A stretch of DNA of 40,047 nucleotides from Candidatus Fimadaptatus faecigallinarum (GTDB lineage Bacteria > Bacillota > Clostridia > Christensenellales > Aristaeellaceae), in NCBI GenBank assembly GCA_018714445.1, contig DVNK01000059.1, forward strand, positions 1-40,047. Reading direction: 5' to 3'. Below are positions 6,086 through 13,934 of the stretch, piece after piece (position 1 is the stretch's first letter; each line of letters begins with the position of its first letter). The notes beneath the pieces were generated by a model. It saw only the letters and a program-made list of their open reading frames with translations, was not told the origin of the DNA and did no database searches. The translations under genes and the position numbers were made by a program.

Positions 6086-7987
6086 TCACCAGCCGCCTGC
6101 GTCCCATACGCCGCCATCCAGCGCCGAGCGCGCGGCGAGTATGTACTTTGAAGTGTCCAGCGGGTTGACCGAACGGCGAGGGCAGGTCGCGCCGTCGCTG
6201 AGCGCGCATTCGCGGTAGCCGTCCAGTTGTGCGATCATCACGCCGCGCCCGCCGGTCAACTGTGCGAAGCGCTCGCCATAGCGCATCGACGTAGACGCGG
6301 GTATCAGCGCCACGACGCTTATCAGCTCGTCGAGCGCGCGCGTGGATACTATTTCGCCGCGCATGCCCGCTATGTCGCTTATCAGCCCGCCCAGCGCGCT
6401 CGAGGGCAGCGTAAAGCGCATGCGTTCTATTGGCTCCAGCAGCGCTGTACCGCCGCGTCTGAGCCCGTCCATAACGGCCATGGGCGTGGCCAGCACGAAG
6501 TCCAGCGGATGGGTATGCCACTGGTGGTCGTTGCCGTCGATCAGCGTTATGCGCAGGTCGGTCACCGGCCAGCCCAACATGCCCTGGCGCAGCGCCACGG
6601 GCAGCGCCTGTTCTATCTGATGCTGATAGCGCGTCTTTATCTGCGCGTCGGGCACTATCGAGGTAAACTCAACGCCTGCGCCGCGCGGCAGCGGTTCCAG
6701 CTCCAGTTTTATCACCGCCCAGCACGGCTTGGGCATAGTGTACGCCACAAAGCCGACTGATTTTTGCTTTATCGTCTCGCGGTACATCACCTGCGGCGGA
6801 CCGAACTCCACGTTAAGTCCGCGCGCGGCCAACTGTTCGTGCAGCACGTCCAGTTGCATATTGCCCATCGCCATTACGTGCAGCTTATTCAGGTACTGCG
6901 ACCAGTCGGCATCCAGCAGCGGGTCATCGCGTTCCAATTCCTTTACCGCTGCGCGCAGCTCGCTCATGCGCGCGGGTTCGGCCTTCAGCTCTACCATGAC
7001 CAGTGGCTGGCGCAGGCGTCCCATGCCCAGCCTGCGCGGGGGATTTGCGCCTAGCGCCTGGCCCATGCGCAGGTTGCTTGCGCCATAAACTGCGGCGATC
7101 TGGCCGGCGCTTGCGCTGGGCGCGTCCACCCAACCGCTGGGGCGCAATAGTTTTATGCCGGTTATCTTCTGCCCGTCCAGCTCCTGGCGCACCGTCAGCG
7201 TGCCCGAATATATGCGGCACAGAGCCGCGCGGCCCAATGCCCGGTCATACTGCGAGCCGAAAACCACGCCCGACAGTTCGCCCTGCGCATCGCCATCCGG
7301 GCCGGGCAGCAGTTGTGTGGCGGCGTCCATGAGTTCGCATACGCCCTCGTCGCGCAGCGCTGAGCCAGCGTATGCGGGGTAGAGTTCGCAGGCCGCTACC
7401 ATCTCGCGCAGCCTTGCATCGTATGCGGCCTGGTCGAGTTGACCGGCGAGATAGCCTTCCATCAGGGCCTCGTCGGTTTGGCAGACCTCCTCGCGCAGCT
7501 CGTCCGAACACGCCATACAGCAGGGCTTGCCCGACATGCGCCTGAGCTGCCTGAGCGCGGCCTGTGCGTCGGCTCCGGTGCGGTCTGTCTTGTTTATGAA
7601 TATCAGCGTGGGGATGTGCTCGCGCGCCAATGCCTCGAAGACTATTTCGGTCTGCGCCTGTACGCCTTCCACGGCCGATACGACCAGTATCGCCGCATCC
7701 AGCGCCCACATAGAGCGTTCGACTTCGAAGCTGAAGTCGGCGTGACCGGGCGTGTCGATCAGCGCTACCTGCCGCCCCATGTGTTCGAACGCGGTTGCGG
7801 CAGCGCGCACCGATATGCCGCGTGCGCGCTCTATCGGCAGCGTGTCGGTGTGTGCGGTGCCTTTGTCGACGCTGCCCAGCGTGCGAATGGCGCGCGCGTG
7901 ATACAACATGCGCTCGGTCAGCGTAGTCTTGCCCGCGTCGACGTGGGCGAATATGCCCAGATTCAGCAATTCATTATTGGCGCCCAT
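6086..7987 (-). CDS. TetM-like ribosomal-protection translational GTPase
   Basis: A 633-residue EF-G-like GTPase of the TetM/TetO/OtrA group, which binds the ribosome near the A site and, in the resistance members, dislodges tetracycline. All G motifs are present: AHVDAGKTT (14-22), RGIS (56-59), DTPGH (78-82) and NKTD (132-135). Domains II, III, IV and V follow in EF-G order. The C-terminus contains 'NPLDTSKYILAARSAL', seen in the chromosomal TetM-like subgroup. The length is close to the 640-residue family norm. ATG 7987 has GGAGG five bases upstream. GC content and codon use match the neighbours and no mobile genes flank it, so it appears resident rather than recently acquired. Actual tetracycline protection cannot be inferred; it may be a housekeeping ribosome-rescue-type factor. 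Confidence 0.85.
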   Translation of the reverse strand: MGANNELLNLGIFAHVDAGKTTLTERMLYHARAIRTLGSVDKGTAHTDTLPIERARGISVRAAATAFEHMGRQVALIDTPGHADFSFEVERSMWALDAAILVVSAVEGVQAQTEIVFEALAREHIPTLIFINKTDRTGADAQAALRQLRRMSGKPCCMACSDELREEVCQTDEALMEGYLAGQLDQAAYDARLREMVAACELYPAYAGSALRDEGVCELMDAATQLLPGPDGDAQGELSGVVFGSQYDRALGRAALCRIYSGTLTVRQELDGQKITGIKLLRPSGWVDAPSASAGQIAAVYGASNLRMGQALGANPPRRLGMGRLRQPLVMVELKAEPARMSELRAAVKELERDDPLLDADWSQYLNKLHVMAMGNMQLDVLHEQLAARGLNVEFGPPQVMYRETIKQKSVGFVAYTMPKPCWAVIKLELEPLPRGAGVEFTSIVPDAQIKTRYQHQIEQALPVALRQGMLGWPVTDLRITLIDGNDHQWHTHPLDFVLATPMAVMDGLRRGGTALLEPIERMRFTLPSSALGGLISDIAGMRGEIVSTRALDELISVVALIPASTSMRYGERFAQLTGGRGVMIAQLDGYRECALSDGATCPRRSVNPLDTSKYILAARSALDGGVWDAGGW

Positions 7988-8023
7988 ACAGTCCTCCGCA
8001 AGTATATGTAGGTAATTACTGCC

Positions 8024-8053
8024 ATTATAGCACGCGCGCGGCCGCCATGTGAA
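8024..8053 (-). promoter_or_regulatory. Promoter of the TetM-like gene
   Basis: On the minus strand TTCACA (8048-8053) and TGC-TATAAT (8024-8029) are 18 bp apart. The spacer is GC-rich and lies within a CGCGCGCGG-type inverted repeat (about 8031-8078), so the promoter region may fold or bind a regulator. Confidence 0.65.
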
Positions 8054-8106
8054 GCGTCCGCGCGCGGTGTATTTAAATTTTTAGATATAAGATATGATTG
8101 GAGCGA

Positions 8107-9165
8107 TCATTTTTTATATTCGGGCAGCTTCATGTCGCCGGGTTTTATCCAGCCCATGCGGCGCAGTACCGCGGCAAAGAGCAGCGACAGCACGGCCGGC
8201 AATATCAACTGTGTCAGCGCCATGTTGATTATCAGCAGCCATGCGGGGGTATCGGCGGCCATCACGGCCCAGGTGCCGACCTGGCCCACCAGGCCGCTGG
8301 TGCCCATGCCGGCCGACGAGCCCAGGTTCTTCATTTGGAACACCGTCGTGCACAGCGGGCCGGTTATCGCCGAGGCCAGCGTAGGGGGTATGAGTATTGC
8401 GGGGTGAGCGAGTATGTTGGAGATCTGGATCATGCTGGTGCCCAGGCCCTGCGAGATCAGTCCGCCCCAGCCATTCTCGCGGAAACTGGTCACGGCAAAG
8501 CCGACCATCTGTGCACAGCAGCCTGCTGTCGCGGCGCCAGCCGCCAGCATCAGGCCCAGCCCGGCGGTCTCGCCTTCGGGTACGGTGAATATCATTGCGC
8601 ACAACGCCGCCGACGATATCGGCGCGGTCAGCGCAAGGCCAACGACCACCGACACGATTATGCCCATCGGTATCGGGCTGAGCAGCGTAGCCCAGTCGAT
8701 GAACTCGCGCAGCGCGGCCATGACTGAGTTTATGCCGGGTGCGCACAGCGTGGACACCGCGCCGCCGACGATTATCGTAGTCGCGGGAATGACTATAATG
8801 TCCACGCGCGTCTTGCCCGCGACGAAGCCGCCGGCTTCGGCTGCGAACACGCCCGCCAGGTATGCGCCGACCGGTCCGCCCTGGGTATAGCCTATCGCGC
8901 CCGACGCCGCGCACGCGAATATGCACAGCGGATGTACCTTGAGGCCATACGCTATCGCGACGCCTATCGCCGCGCCGACCACGGGCGTGGCGCTGCCGGA
9001 TATATATGCGTCGGTCGTGAACGTGGCAAGGAAACCCAGCCCGGGTATGCGACCGAGCTGCCCGAGTATGAGTCCTATAATCAGCGAGGCAAAAAGCCCC
9101 TGGCCCATTGCGCTGAGCGCATCCAGCAGATAGCGCCGATATATGCGCTGCCATACTTTTTTCAT
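8107..9165 (-). CDS. PTS-type sugar permease, EIIC-like integral membrane protein
   Basis: This 352-residue protein is almost entirely hydrophobic, with about eight to ten membrane segments broken by glycine-rich loops such as 'GYTQGGPVGAYLAG' and 'GTSGLVGQVGTW'. It fits the PTS_EIIC_2 family of PTS-like IIC permeases. The charged start (MKKVWQRIYRRYLLDAL) and the terminal KLPEYKK put both ends in the cytoplasm. No EIIA or EIIB gene is near, so either the phosphorylating partners are encoded elsewhere or this family does not use them. AGGGGG lies upstream of ATG 9165 and a promoter is present. The gene ends 120 bp before the TetM-like gene, which has its own promoter, so the two are probably separate units. 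Substrate unknown. Confidence 0.8.
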   Translation of the reverse strand: MKKVWQRIYRRYLLDALSAMGQGLFASLIIGLILGQLGRIPGLGFLATFTTDAYISGSATPVVGAAIGVAIAYGLKVHPLCIFACAASGAIGYTQGGPVGAYLAGVFAAEAGGFVAGKTRVDIIVIPATTIIVGGAVSTLCAPGINSVMAALREFIDWATLLSPIPMGIIVSVVVGLALTAPISSAALCAMIFTVPEGETAGLGLMLAAGAATAGCCAQMVGFAVTSFRENGWGGLISQGLGTSMIQISNILAHPAILIPPTLASAITGPLCTTVFQMKNLGSSAGMGTSGLVGQVGTWAVMAADTPAWLLIINMALTQLILPAVLSLLFAAVLRRMGWIKPGDMKLPEYKK

Positions 9166-9187
9166 ATTCTCAACCCCCTTGCGCCGT

Positions 9188-9218
9188 ATTATACATTAGG
9201 CGGCGGCGTGGTTGACAA
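9188..9218 (-). promoter_or_regulatory. Promoter of the EIIC-like permease gene
   Basis: On the minus strand TTGTCA (9213-9218) and TATAAT (9188-9193) are separated by 19 bp; shifting the -35 by one base gives 18 bp. It lies just upstream of the ribosome binding site, giving a very short leader, and is divergent from the parA promoter. Confidence 0.65.
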
Positions 9219-9320
9219 AGTTGATGTTACGTATTCTGGGCGTACAGGTGAATTACGCCATGAGCATATGGCATTGTCGGCGCGGCGGGTGCCGGGTGGG
9301 CGATTTTTTCCCAAAAGTAC

Positions 9321-9349
9321 TTTATTTAGAGCGTGATCTGTACTATAAT
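9321..9349 (+). promoter_or_regulatory. Probable parA promoter
   Basis: TATAAT at 9344-9349 is consensus; a weak -35 (TTTATT, 9321-9326) sits 17 bp upstream. The start codon of parA is 54 bp further on. Confidence 0.5.
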
Positions 9350-9402
9350 TGATATCATGGACATGTTTCGAGCTGGCTTAGGCTCGATTTGAGGTGCGAT
9401 TG

Positions 9403-10170
9403 ATGGCCAGGATAATAGCTGTAACCAACCAAAAAGGCGGCGTGGGCAAGACCACGACTTGCGTAAACCTGTCTGCTTGCATGGCCGCGCAGGGCAAGCG
9501 CGTGCTGGTGGTGGACATAGACCCGCAGGGCAACTGCACCAGCGGCTTCGGGCTGAGCGCGCCGGAAGGCCGCTCTACATATGAGGCGCTGCTGGACCCG
9601 GCCATGGCGGGCGAGTGCATACTCAAGACCTGCGTGGACAACCTGGAGCTGATGCCCAGCGGCATGCAGCTGGCAGGCGCGGAGATAGAACTGATAGGCA
9701 TGGAACATCGCGAGAGCCGGCTCCGCCAGGCGCTTGAGCCGCTGAGCGCGAACTACGATTACATAATGATAGATTCGCCGCCCTCGCTTGGCATACTGAC
9801 GCTCAATGGCCTGAGCGCGGCGCACAGCGTGATAGTGCCGATACAGTGCGAGTACTACGCGCTGGAGGGCGTGGGGCAGTTGATGAACACGCTGAACCTC
9901 GTGCGCGCACGGCTGAACCCGGAGCTGGAGGTCGAGGGCGTCGTGCTGACGATGCTGGACGGCCGCACGAATCTGGGCCTGCAGGTGGTGGGCGAGGTCA
10001 AGAAGTACTTTAAGAGTCAGGTCTACGGCACGGTGATACCGCGCAACGTGCGCTTGAGCGAGGCGCCCAGCCATGGCCTGCCGATTCACCTTTACGATGC
10101 GCGCTGCCAGGGCGCGCTGGCGTACACCGCGCTGGCGCAGGAGGTAATCCGCCGTCGCGAGGGCAATTGA
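9403..10170 (+). CDS. parA: Chromosome-partitioning ATPase ParA (Soj)
   Basis: This 255-residue deviant Walker-type ATPase drives segregation of the origin region with ParB. The deviant P-loop KGGVGKTT is at residues 11-18, with the signature lysine of ParA/MinD proteins. 'VVDIDPQGN' is the Walker A' motif and 'YIMIDSPPSLG' the Walker B region. Length is normal for chromosomal Soj-type ParA without an N-terminal DNA-binding extension. GAGGTG (9391-9396) lies six bases before ATG 9403, so this start is preferred over GTG 9394. parB follows, but 513 bp away rather than adjacent; the gap holds a tandem repeat block. Confidence 0.95.
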   Translation: MARIIAVTNQKGGVGKTTTCVNLSACMAAQGKRVLVVDIDPQGNCTSGFGLSAPEGRSTYEALLDPAMAGECILKTCVDNLELMPSGMQLAGAEIELIGMEHRESRLRQALEPLSANYDYIMIDSPPSLGILTLNGLSAAHSVIVPIQCEYYALEGVGQLMNTLNLVRARLNPELEVEGVVLTMLDGRTNLGLQVVGEVKKYFKSQVYGTVIPRNVRLSEAPSHGLPIHLYDARCQGALAYTALAQEVIRRREGN

Positions 10171-10212
10171 CGCAGCGCGGGCTTTGTCTGAAAACGTCCG
10201 TTGACGTTGCAG

Positions 10213-10500
10213 GCGAAAGCGTTGCGTATCGTGCCAGTGCGTCGCCGGAGGAGATCGGCAACTTGAACATGCGAAAGCGTTGCGCGCCGTGCCAGTGCGT
10301 CGCAGGACAAAATCGGCGACTTGAACATGCAAAAGCGTTGCGCGCGAGCCTGTGCATTGCCGGACAAGATCGGCAACTTGAACATGCGAAAGCGTTGCGG
10401 GTCGAGCCTGTGCGCCGCCTGGCAAAGTCCGCTACCGGCGCGAATGAAAGCGATGCGCGTACCATCAACCCGGCATCGCCGGACATACCGAGGCTAAAAT
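10213..10500. repeat. 57/58-bp tandem repeats in the parA-parB gap
   Basis: Units start at 10213, 10271, 10329 and 10386, with a more diverged fifth near 10443. Each contains GCGAAAGCGTTGCG, a variable GTGCCAGTGCGTCGC-like core and GATCGGCAACTTGAACAT. The whole parA-parB gap (10171-10683) contains no convincing gene. Frames crossing the block simply repeat a peptide and lack ribosome binding sites. No canonical parS palindrome was seen within it. Confidence 0.85.
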
Positions 10501-10683
10501 GCGGCGAAGCGCCGCGATAAACACAAAAGCGTGCGCGCGGCCAGCATGCCGCGCGGCAAACCGACGCAAGGCGCGGCCCGTTCGCGCCGGATCAACACAA
10601 GCGGCCCGGCGTGCGCGCGGCATGGCGCACCTGAGGGCATATGGCCCGTGGGCCGCAGCAGGGCATCATTCGGGAGGCAACAG

Positions 10684-11568
10684 ATGGCAAAATCAAGAGG
10701 ATTGGGCCGCGGGCTGGACGCGCTGATACCGCGTGCGGCCGAGCCGGTTCCGGCTGAGGCCGAGCGGCCACGCGAGGGCGAGGTCGTGCTCAGCCTGAGC
10801 CTGGCGGATATAGACCCCAACCGCGAGCAGCCCCGCAAGCGCTTTGACGCCGAGGGCCTGGAGCAGTTGGCGCAATCGATACGCAATGTGGGCGTGTTGC
10901 AGCCGATAATCGTGTGCGCGACCGAGGGCGGGCGCTACCGCATAATCGCGGGCGAGCGGCGCTGGCGGGCGGCGCGACTGGCGGGCGTGTCTACGATACC
11001 GGCGCTGGTCCGCGAGCTGGACGCGGCGCACACGCGTGAGGCCGCGCTGATTGAGAATCTCCAGCGCGACGATCTCAACCCGGTCGAGGAGGCGCGCGCG
11101 ATACGCCAGCTGATGGACGACTTTGGTGCGACTCAGGAGCAGATAGCTCAGCGCCTGGGCAAGTCTCGGCCTGCGATAGCCAATGCGGTGCGGCTGCTGA
11201 CGTTGCCCGAGGAGGTGTTGGCGCTGGTCAGTGAGGACAAGCTGACTGCGGGTCATGCGCGCGCGCTGGTGGCGCTGGACGATCCGGAGCGGCAGATAAA
11301 GCTGGCACGGCTGGCGGTCGAGCACAACTGGTCGGTGCGGCAGATGGAGGCGGCGGCACAGCTGCCAGCGGACGGAGGCGGTCATGCAAAGCCTCCGCGG
11401 CTGCCCGAGCTGACTGACATGGAGCGCATGGCGCGCGAGGTGTTCGGCACGCGCGCGCAGTTGACCGGCACGCTGGACAAGGGCAAGTTGACGCTGAGCT
11501 ACTATTCGCGCGACGACCTGGACAGGATATACGAGGTGCTGGAGATAATCCGGCAGGGCAGCCAATGA
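10684..11568 (+). CDS. parB: Chromosome-partitioning protein ParB (Spo0J)
   Basis: This 294-residue protein begins with GLGRGLDALIP, the ParA-interacting N-terminus of Spo0J-type ParB. It then has the Srx-like CTPase domain with AGERRWRAARLAG (box II) and ALIENLQRDDLNPVEEA (box III), a helix-turn-helix ('TQEQIAQRLGKSRPAIANAVRLL') and a C-terminal dimerisation segment. It binds parS sites and spreads as a CTP-dependent clamp. GGGAGG lies upstream of ATG 10684; the frame is open further upstream, but that region is repeat-adjacent and unlike ParB. Its stop overlaps the next gene by four bases. The separation from parA by a repeat block is unusual. Confidence 0.95.
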   Translation: MAKSRGLGRGLDALIPRAAEPVPAEAERPREGEVVLSLSLADIDPNREQPRKRFDAEGLEQLAQSIRNVGVLQPIIVCATEGGRYRIIAGERRWRAARLAGVSTIPALVRELDAAHTREAALIENLQRDDLNPVEEARAIRQLMDDFGATQEQIAQRLGKSRPAIANAVRLLTLPEEVLALVSEDKLTAGHARALVALDDPERQIKLARLAVEHNWSVRQMEAAAQLPADGGGHAKPPRLPELTDMERMAREVFGTRAQLTGTLDKGKLTLSYYSRDDLDRIYEVLEIIRQGSQ

Positions 11569-12758
11569 GGCGGCTGGTAGCGCTGCTGATAGCGTTGCTG
11601 CTGACGGCAGGGCTGGCGCGCGCCGACCAGGCCGAGCTGGCGCCGGGCTCAGCGCCCAGCGGATTGCTGTCGTTGAGCGCGGATTCGGCAGAAACCTCGG
11701 ACGGCACGGCAGGCGCAAATCATACGTCGGGCACTGAAGATACGACAGTTACTGGCAGCACGTTGGGCACTGAAGATGCGTCGGTTGCCGGCAGCGCATC
11801 GGGCTCTGAAGGCGCAGCAGTCGCTGACGGCACAGCTGATGCCGCTTCGGCATCTGCCGGCGCGATAGATGCAGAGCCGACTCCGGCCGGCACTGCGGAA
11901 GCCGAAGCCGATACGACTGACGCGGAGCCATACGAAGTTACTACGCTGCTGGTCACGGCGCGGTTTGCATCGCGTCCGCGGATAAGCACGTACAACTACC
12001 TGCTGGGCGACAGCGTATGCAGGCTGGCGGTGTACGAGTATACAAAGGACGATACGCGGGCGTATGTGATAACGCTGACGTTCAGCGAGGAACTGGCTCA
12101 GGCGTTGGACGGCGCGTCGTATGAGGACAGCGAATCGATGCTGCGGATGGCTATGGACGCGCTGGAGAGCCTGGGGTTCATCGCGGTGTCCAGTGGCAAT
12201 GTGGAGCTGTACGGGCGGCCGTGCACGCTGCTGTCGGTGTATGGCGAGGATGCCGACATGACCGGCTGGGCCACTATCGACTCGCGCGAGGTCGTGTACA
12301 TACTGGCGACCGGCGACGATGCGGGGTACGAGTTCCTGGGCACGGTGGCCTCGCGTGAACAGGCCGAATTTACTCAGGATGGCTATGAGGTCAGCTTCCA
12401 GGGGGCCACGCTGAACTTTCCGTATTCCGTGGACGTCCAAGGCAGTGAGGCGGTGAGCCGCAATGCCCGGTCGTACGCGTATGCGGAGCTCATACAGCTG
12501 CCGGATCTGGCTGTGCTGGCGGGAGTGAGCGGCGAGGACGCGGACGAGCTGTTGTATGCATGCGTGCCGGAGGGCGCGGTGGACGTGTCGACTCAGACTC
12601 TGGGCGACGCGCGCACGATGCTCTATTCGCGCGACGACGCACAGCTGGGAGAGCCGGTTCAGGGCAGGCTCATACTGCTGGATGGATATGTACTGCGCAT
12701 GGAGGCCACGTTTGACAACGCAGGCGACGCGTTCATGGACGGGGTGTACCTGGAATAG
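11565..12758 (+). CDS. Secreted protein of unknown function with Ser/Thr/Ala-rich repeat linker
   Basis: This 397-residue protein starts with a signal peptide (MRRLVALLIALLLTAGLARA). Residues about 45-125 form a low-complexity linker rich in Ser, Thr, Ala and acidic residues. It includes a roughly 12-residue unit repeated three to four times ('SGTEDTTVTGST', 'LGTEDASVAGSA', 'SGSEGAAVADGT'). A globular C-terminal part of about 265 residues follows, with no recognised family. The gene overlaps parB by ATGA, so it is translationally coupled to a cytoplasmic DNA-segregation gene, an odd partnership. The pattern of linker plus acidic globular domain suggests an extracellular, wall-associated role. 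No lipobox and no sortase motif are visible. Confidence 0.75.
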   Translation: MRRLVALLIALLLTAGLARADQAELAPGSAPSGLLSLSADSAETSDGTAGANHTSGTEDTTVTGSTLGTEDASVAGSASGSEGAAVADGTADAASASAGAIDAEPTPAGTAEAEADTTDAEPYEVTTLLVTARFASRPRISTYNYLLGDSVCRLAVYEYTKDDTRAYVITLTFSEELAQALDGASYEDSESMLRMAMDALESLGFIAVSSGNVELYGRPCTLLSVYGEDADMTGWATIDSREVVYILATGDDAGYEFLGTVASREQAEFTQDGYEVSFQGATLNFPYSVDVQGSEAVSRNARSYAYAELIQLPDLAVLAGVSGEDADELLYACVPEGAVDVSTQTLGDARTMLYSRDDAQLGEPVQGRLILLDGYVLRMEATFDNAGDAFMDGVYLE

Positions 12759-12831
12759 CGATTATATGCCGGCCCATACGGGCTGAATGTATATAATGAA
12801 ATATAATTTGAATTTGTGGAGGTAAAACGAT

Positions 12832-13185
12832 ATGGCACGCAGAGGCGGATTCCCGGGGATGATGGGCGGCGGCAACATGCAGCAGCTGGCGATGCAGGCA
12901 CAGCGCCTGCAACAGCAGATAAGCCAGCTGCAGGATCAGCTCAATAAGCGCGAGTTCGAGGCGACGGCGGGCGGCGGCATGGTGCGCGCCAAGGTAAACG
13001 GCGAGCGCGAAATACTTGAGCTCGAGATCAAGCCCGAAGCGGTCGATCCCGAGGATGTGGAGATGCTTCAGGACATGATAATGGCCGCGCTCAACGAGGC
13101 GCTCAAGACCGCGCATGAGACAGTCGAAAACGAAATGAGCAAGCTGACCGGCGGCGTAGGCGGCGGATTTGGCGGGCTGCTGTAA
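12832..13185 (+). CDS. YbaB/EbfC family nucleoid-associated protein
   Basis: A 117-residue protein of the YbaB/EbfC family. The N-terminal glycine/methionine-rich stretch (GGFPGMMGGGNMQQ) leads into a coiled helix ('AQRLQQQISQLQDQL'), then the strand block 'EATAGGGMVRAKVNGEREILELEIKPEAVDPEDVEML' and a C-terminal helix. Family members form dimers that bind DNA and are usually encoded between dnaX and recR. Here recR follows by three bases, but dnaX is absent and parB plus a secreted-protein gene lie upstream. TGGAGG ends about eight bases before ATG 12832. Two TATAAT hexamers (12792-12797, 12802-12807) lie upstream but lack good -35 elements, so a separate promoter is possible. Confidence 0.9.
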   Translation: MARRGGFPGMMGGGNMQQLAMQAQRLQQQISQLQDQLNKREFEATAGGGMVRAKVNGEREILELEIKPEAVDPEDVEMLQDMIMAALNEALKTAHETVENEMSKLTGGVGGGFGGLL

Positions 13186-13188
13186 CGT

Positions 13189-13788
13189 ATGAGCGCGCAG
13201 GTTGAATCGATAGCGCGAATGATAAGCCAGCTGGCGCGCCTGCCGGGCATAGGCCAAAAGACGGCGCAGCGGCTGGCGTATCATATAATATCGCTGCCCG
13301 AACAGCAGGTGCGCGAGCTGGCCGACGCCATATACGAAGGCAAGACGCAGACGCAGGTGTGCCCGATCTGCGGCGACTATACCGATGTGGTACCGTGTCC
13401 GATCTGCGCCGATCCGCGCCGGCATAACGGCATAATCTGCGTCGTGCGCGATGCGCGCGATGTGGCGGCGATTGAGCGCATGCACGAATATCATGGGTTG
13501 TACCATGTGCTGGGCGGCACGATATCGCCTATGAATGGCGTAGGGCCGGACGACATACGGGTGCGCGAGCTTATGGCGCGGCTGTCCGACCCCGAAATAA
13601 GCGAGGTAATACTTGCGACCAATCCGGACGTCGAGGGCGAGGCGACGGCGTCATACCTGGCGCGGCTGATAAAGCCGCTCGGATTAAAGGTGACGCGAAT
13701 AGCGCATGGCTTGCCGGTGGGCTCGGAGCTCGAATACACGGATGAGGTCACGCTGTCCAAGGCGATAGAGGGCCGGCGCGAGCTTTAA
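13189..13788 (+). CDS. recR: Recombination protein RecR
   Basis: This 199-residue protein has the RecR layout. A helix-hairpin-helix '[19 protein letters not shown]' near residue 15 is followed by a four-cysteine zinc finger (CPIC...CPIC, about 58-75) and a TOPRIM domain ('[16 protein letters not shown]' to '[14 protein letters not shown]'). The 'VRD' at the TOPRIM start instead of 'VE' matches Bacillota RecR. It acts with RecO (and RecF) in loading RecA at gaps. The start follows the ybaB stop by three bases with no strong ribosome binding site, so translation is probably coupled. Confidence 0.95.
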   Translation: MSAQVESIARMISQLARLPGIGQKTAQRLAYHIISLPEQQVRELADAIYEGKTQTQVCPICGDYTDVVPCPICADPRRHNGIICVVRDARDVAAIERMHEYHGLYHVLGGTISPMNGVGPDDIRVRELMARLSDPEISEVILATNPDVEGEATASYLARLIKPLGLKVTRIAHGLPVGSELEYTDEVTLSKAIEGRREL

Positions 13789-13934
13789 GCGGTGCTGAGG
13801 TCATTTAATGTGTTGGACCGTAGGAGCCGGTACGTACATAATGGGCGTATGACGGGTTGCGCCGGGTGCATCAGCCCCGGCGCGCATGCGCTTGAAATGC
13901 GCCGACTGGCGCGGATACGAAAGGGCGGATACTG

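Noticed and set aside
8031..8078. Terminator for the EIIC-like gene in the GC inverted repeat
   Set aside because: On the minus strand no T-tract follows the stem, and it overlaps the next promoter instead.
9355..10425. Long minus-strand ORF across parA and the repeats
   Set aside because: It is antisense to a certain ParA gene, and its protein is a biased Arg/Ala/His composition artefact.
10167..10520. 117-codon plus-strand ORF in the parA-parB gap
   Set aside because: Repeat-derived peptide without a ribosome binding site.
9166..10683. Canonical parS site (TGTTTCACGTGAAACA type)
   Set aside because: Looked for near parAB and across the window by eye; no close match was found.
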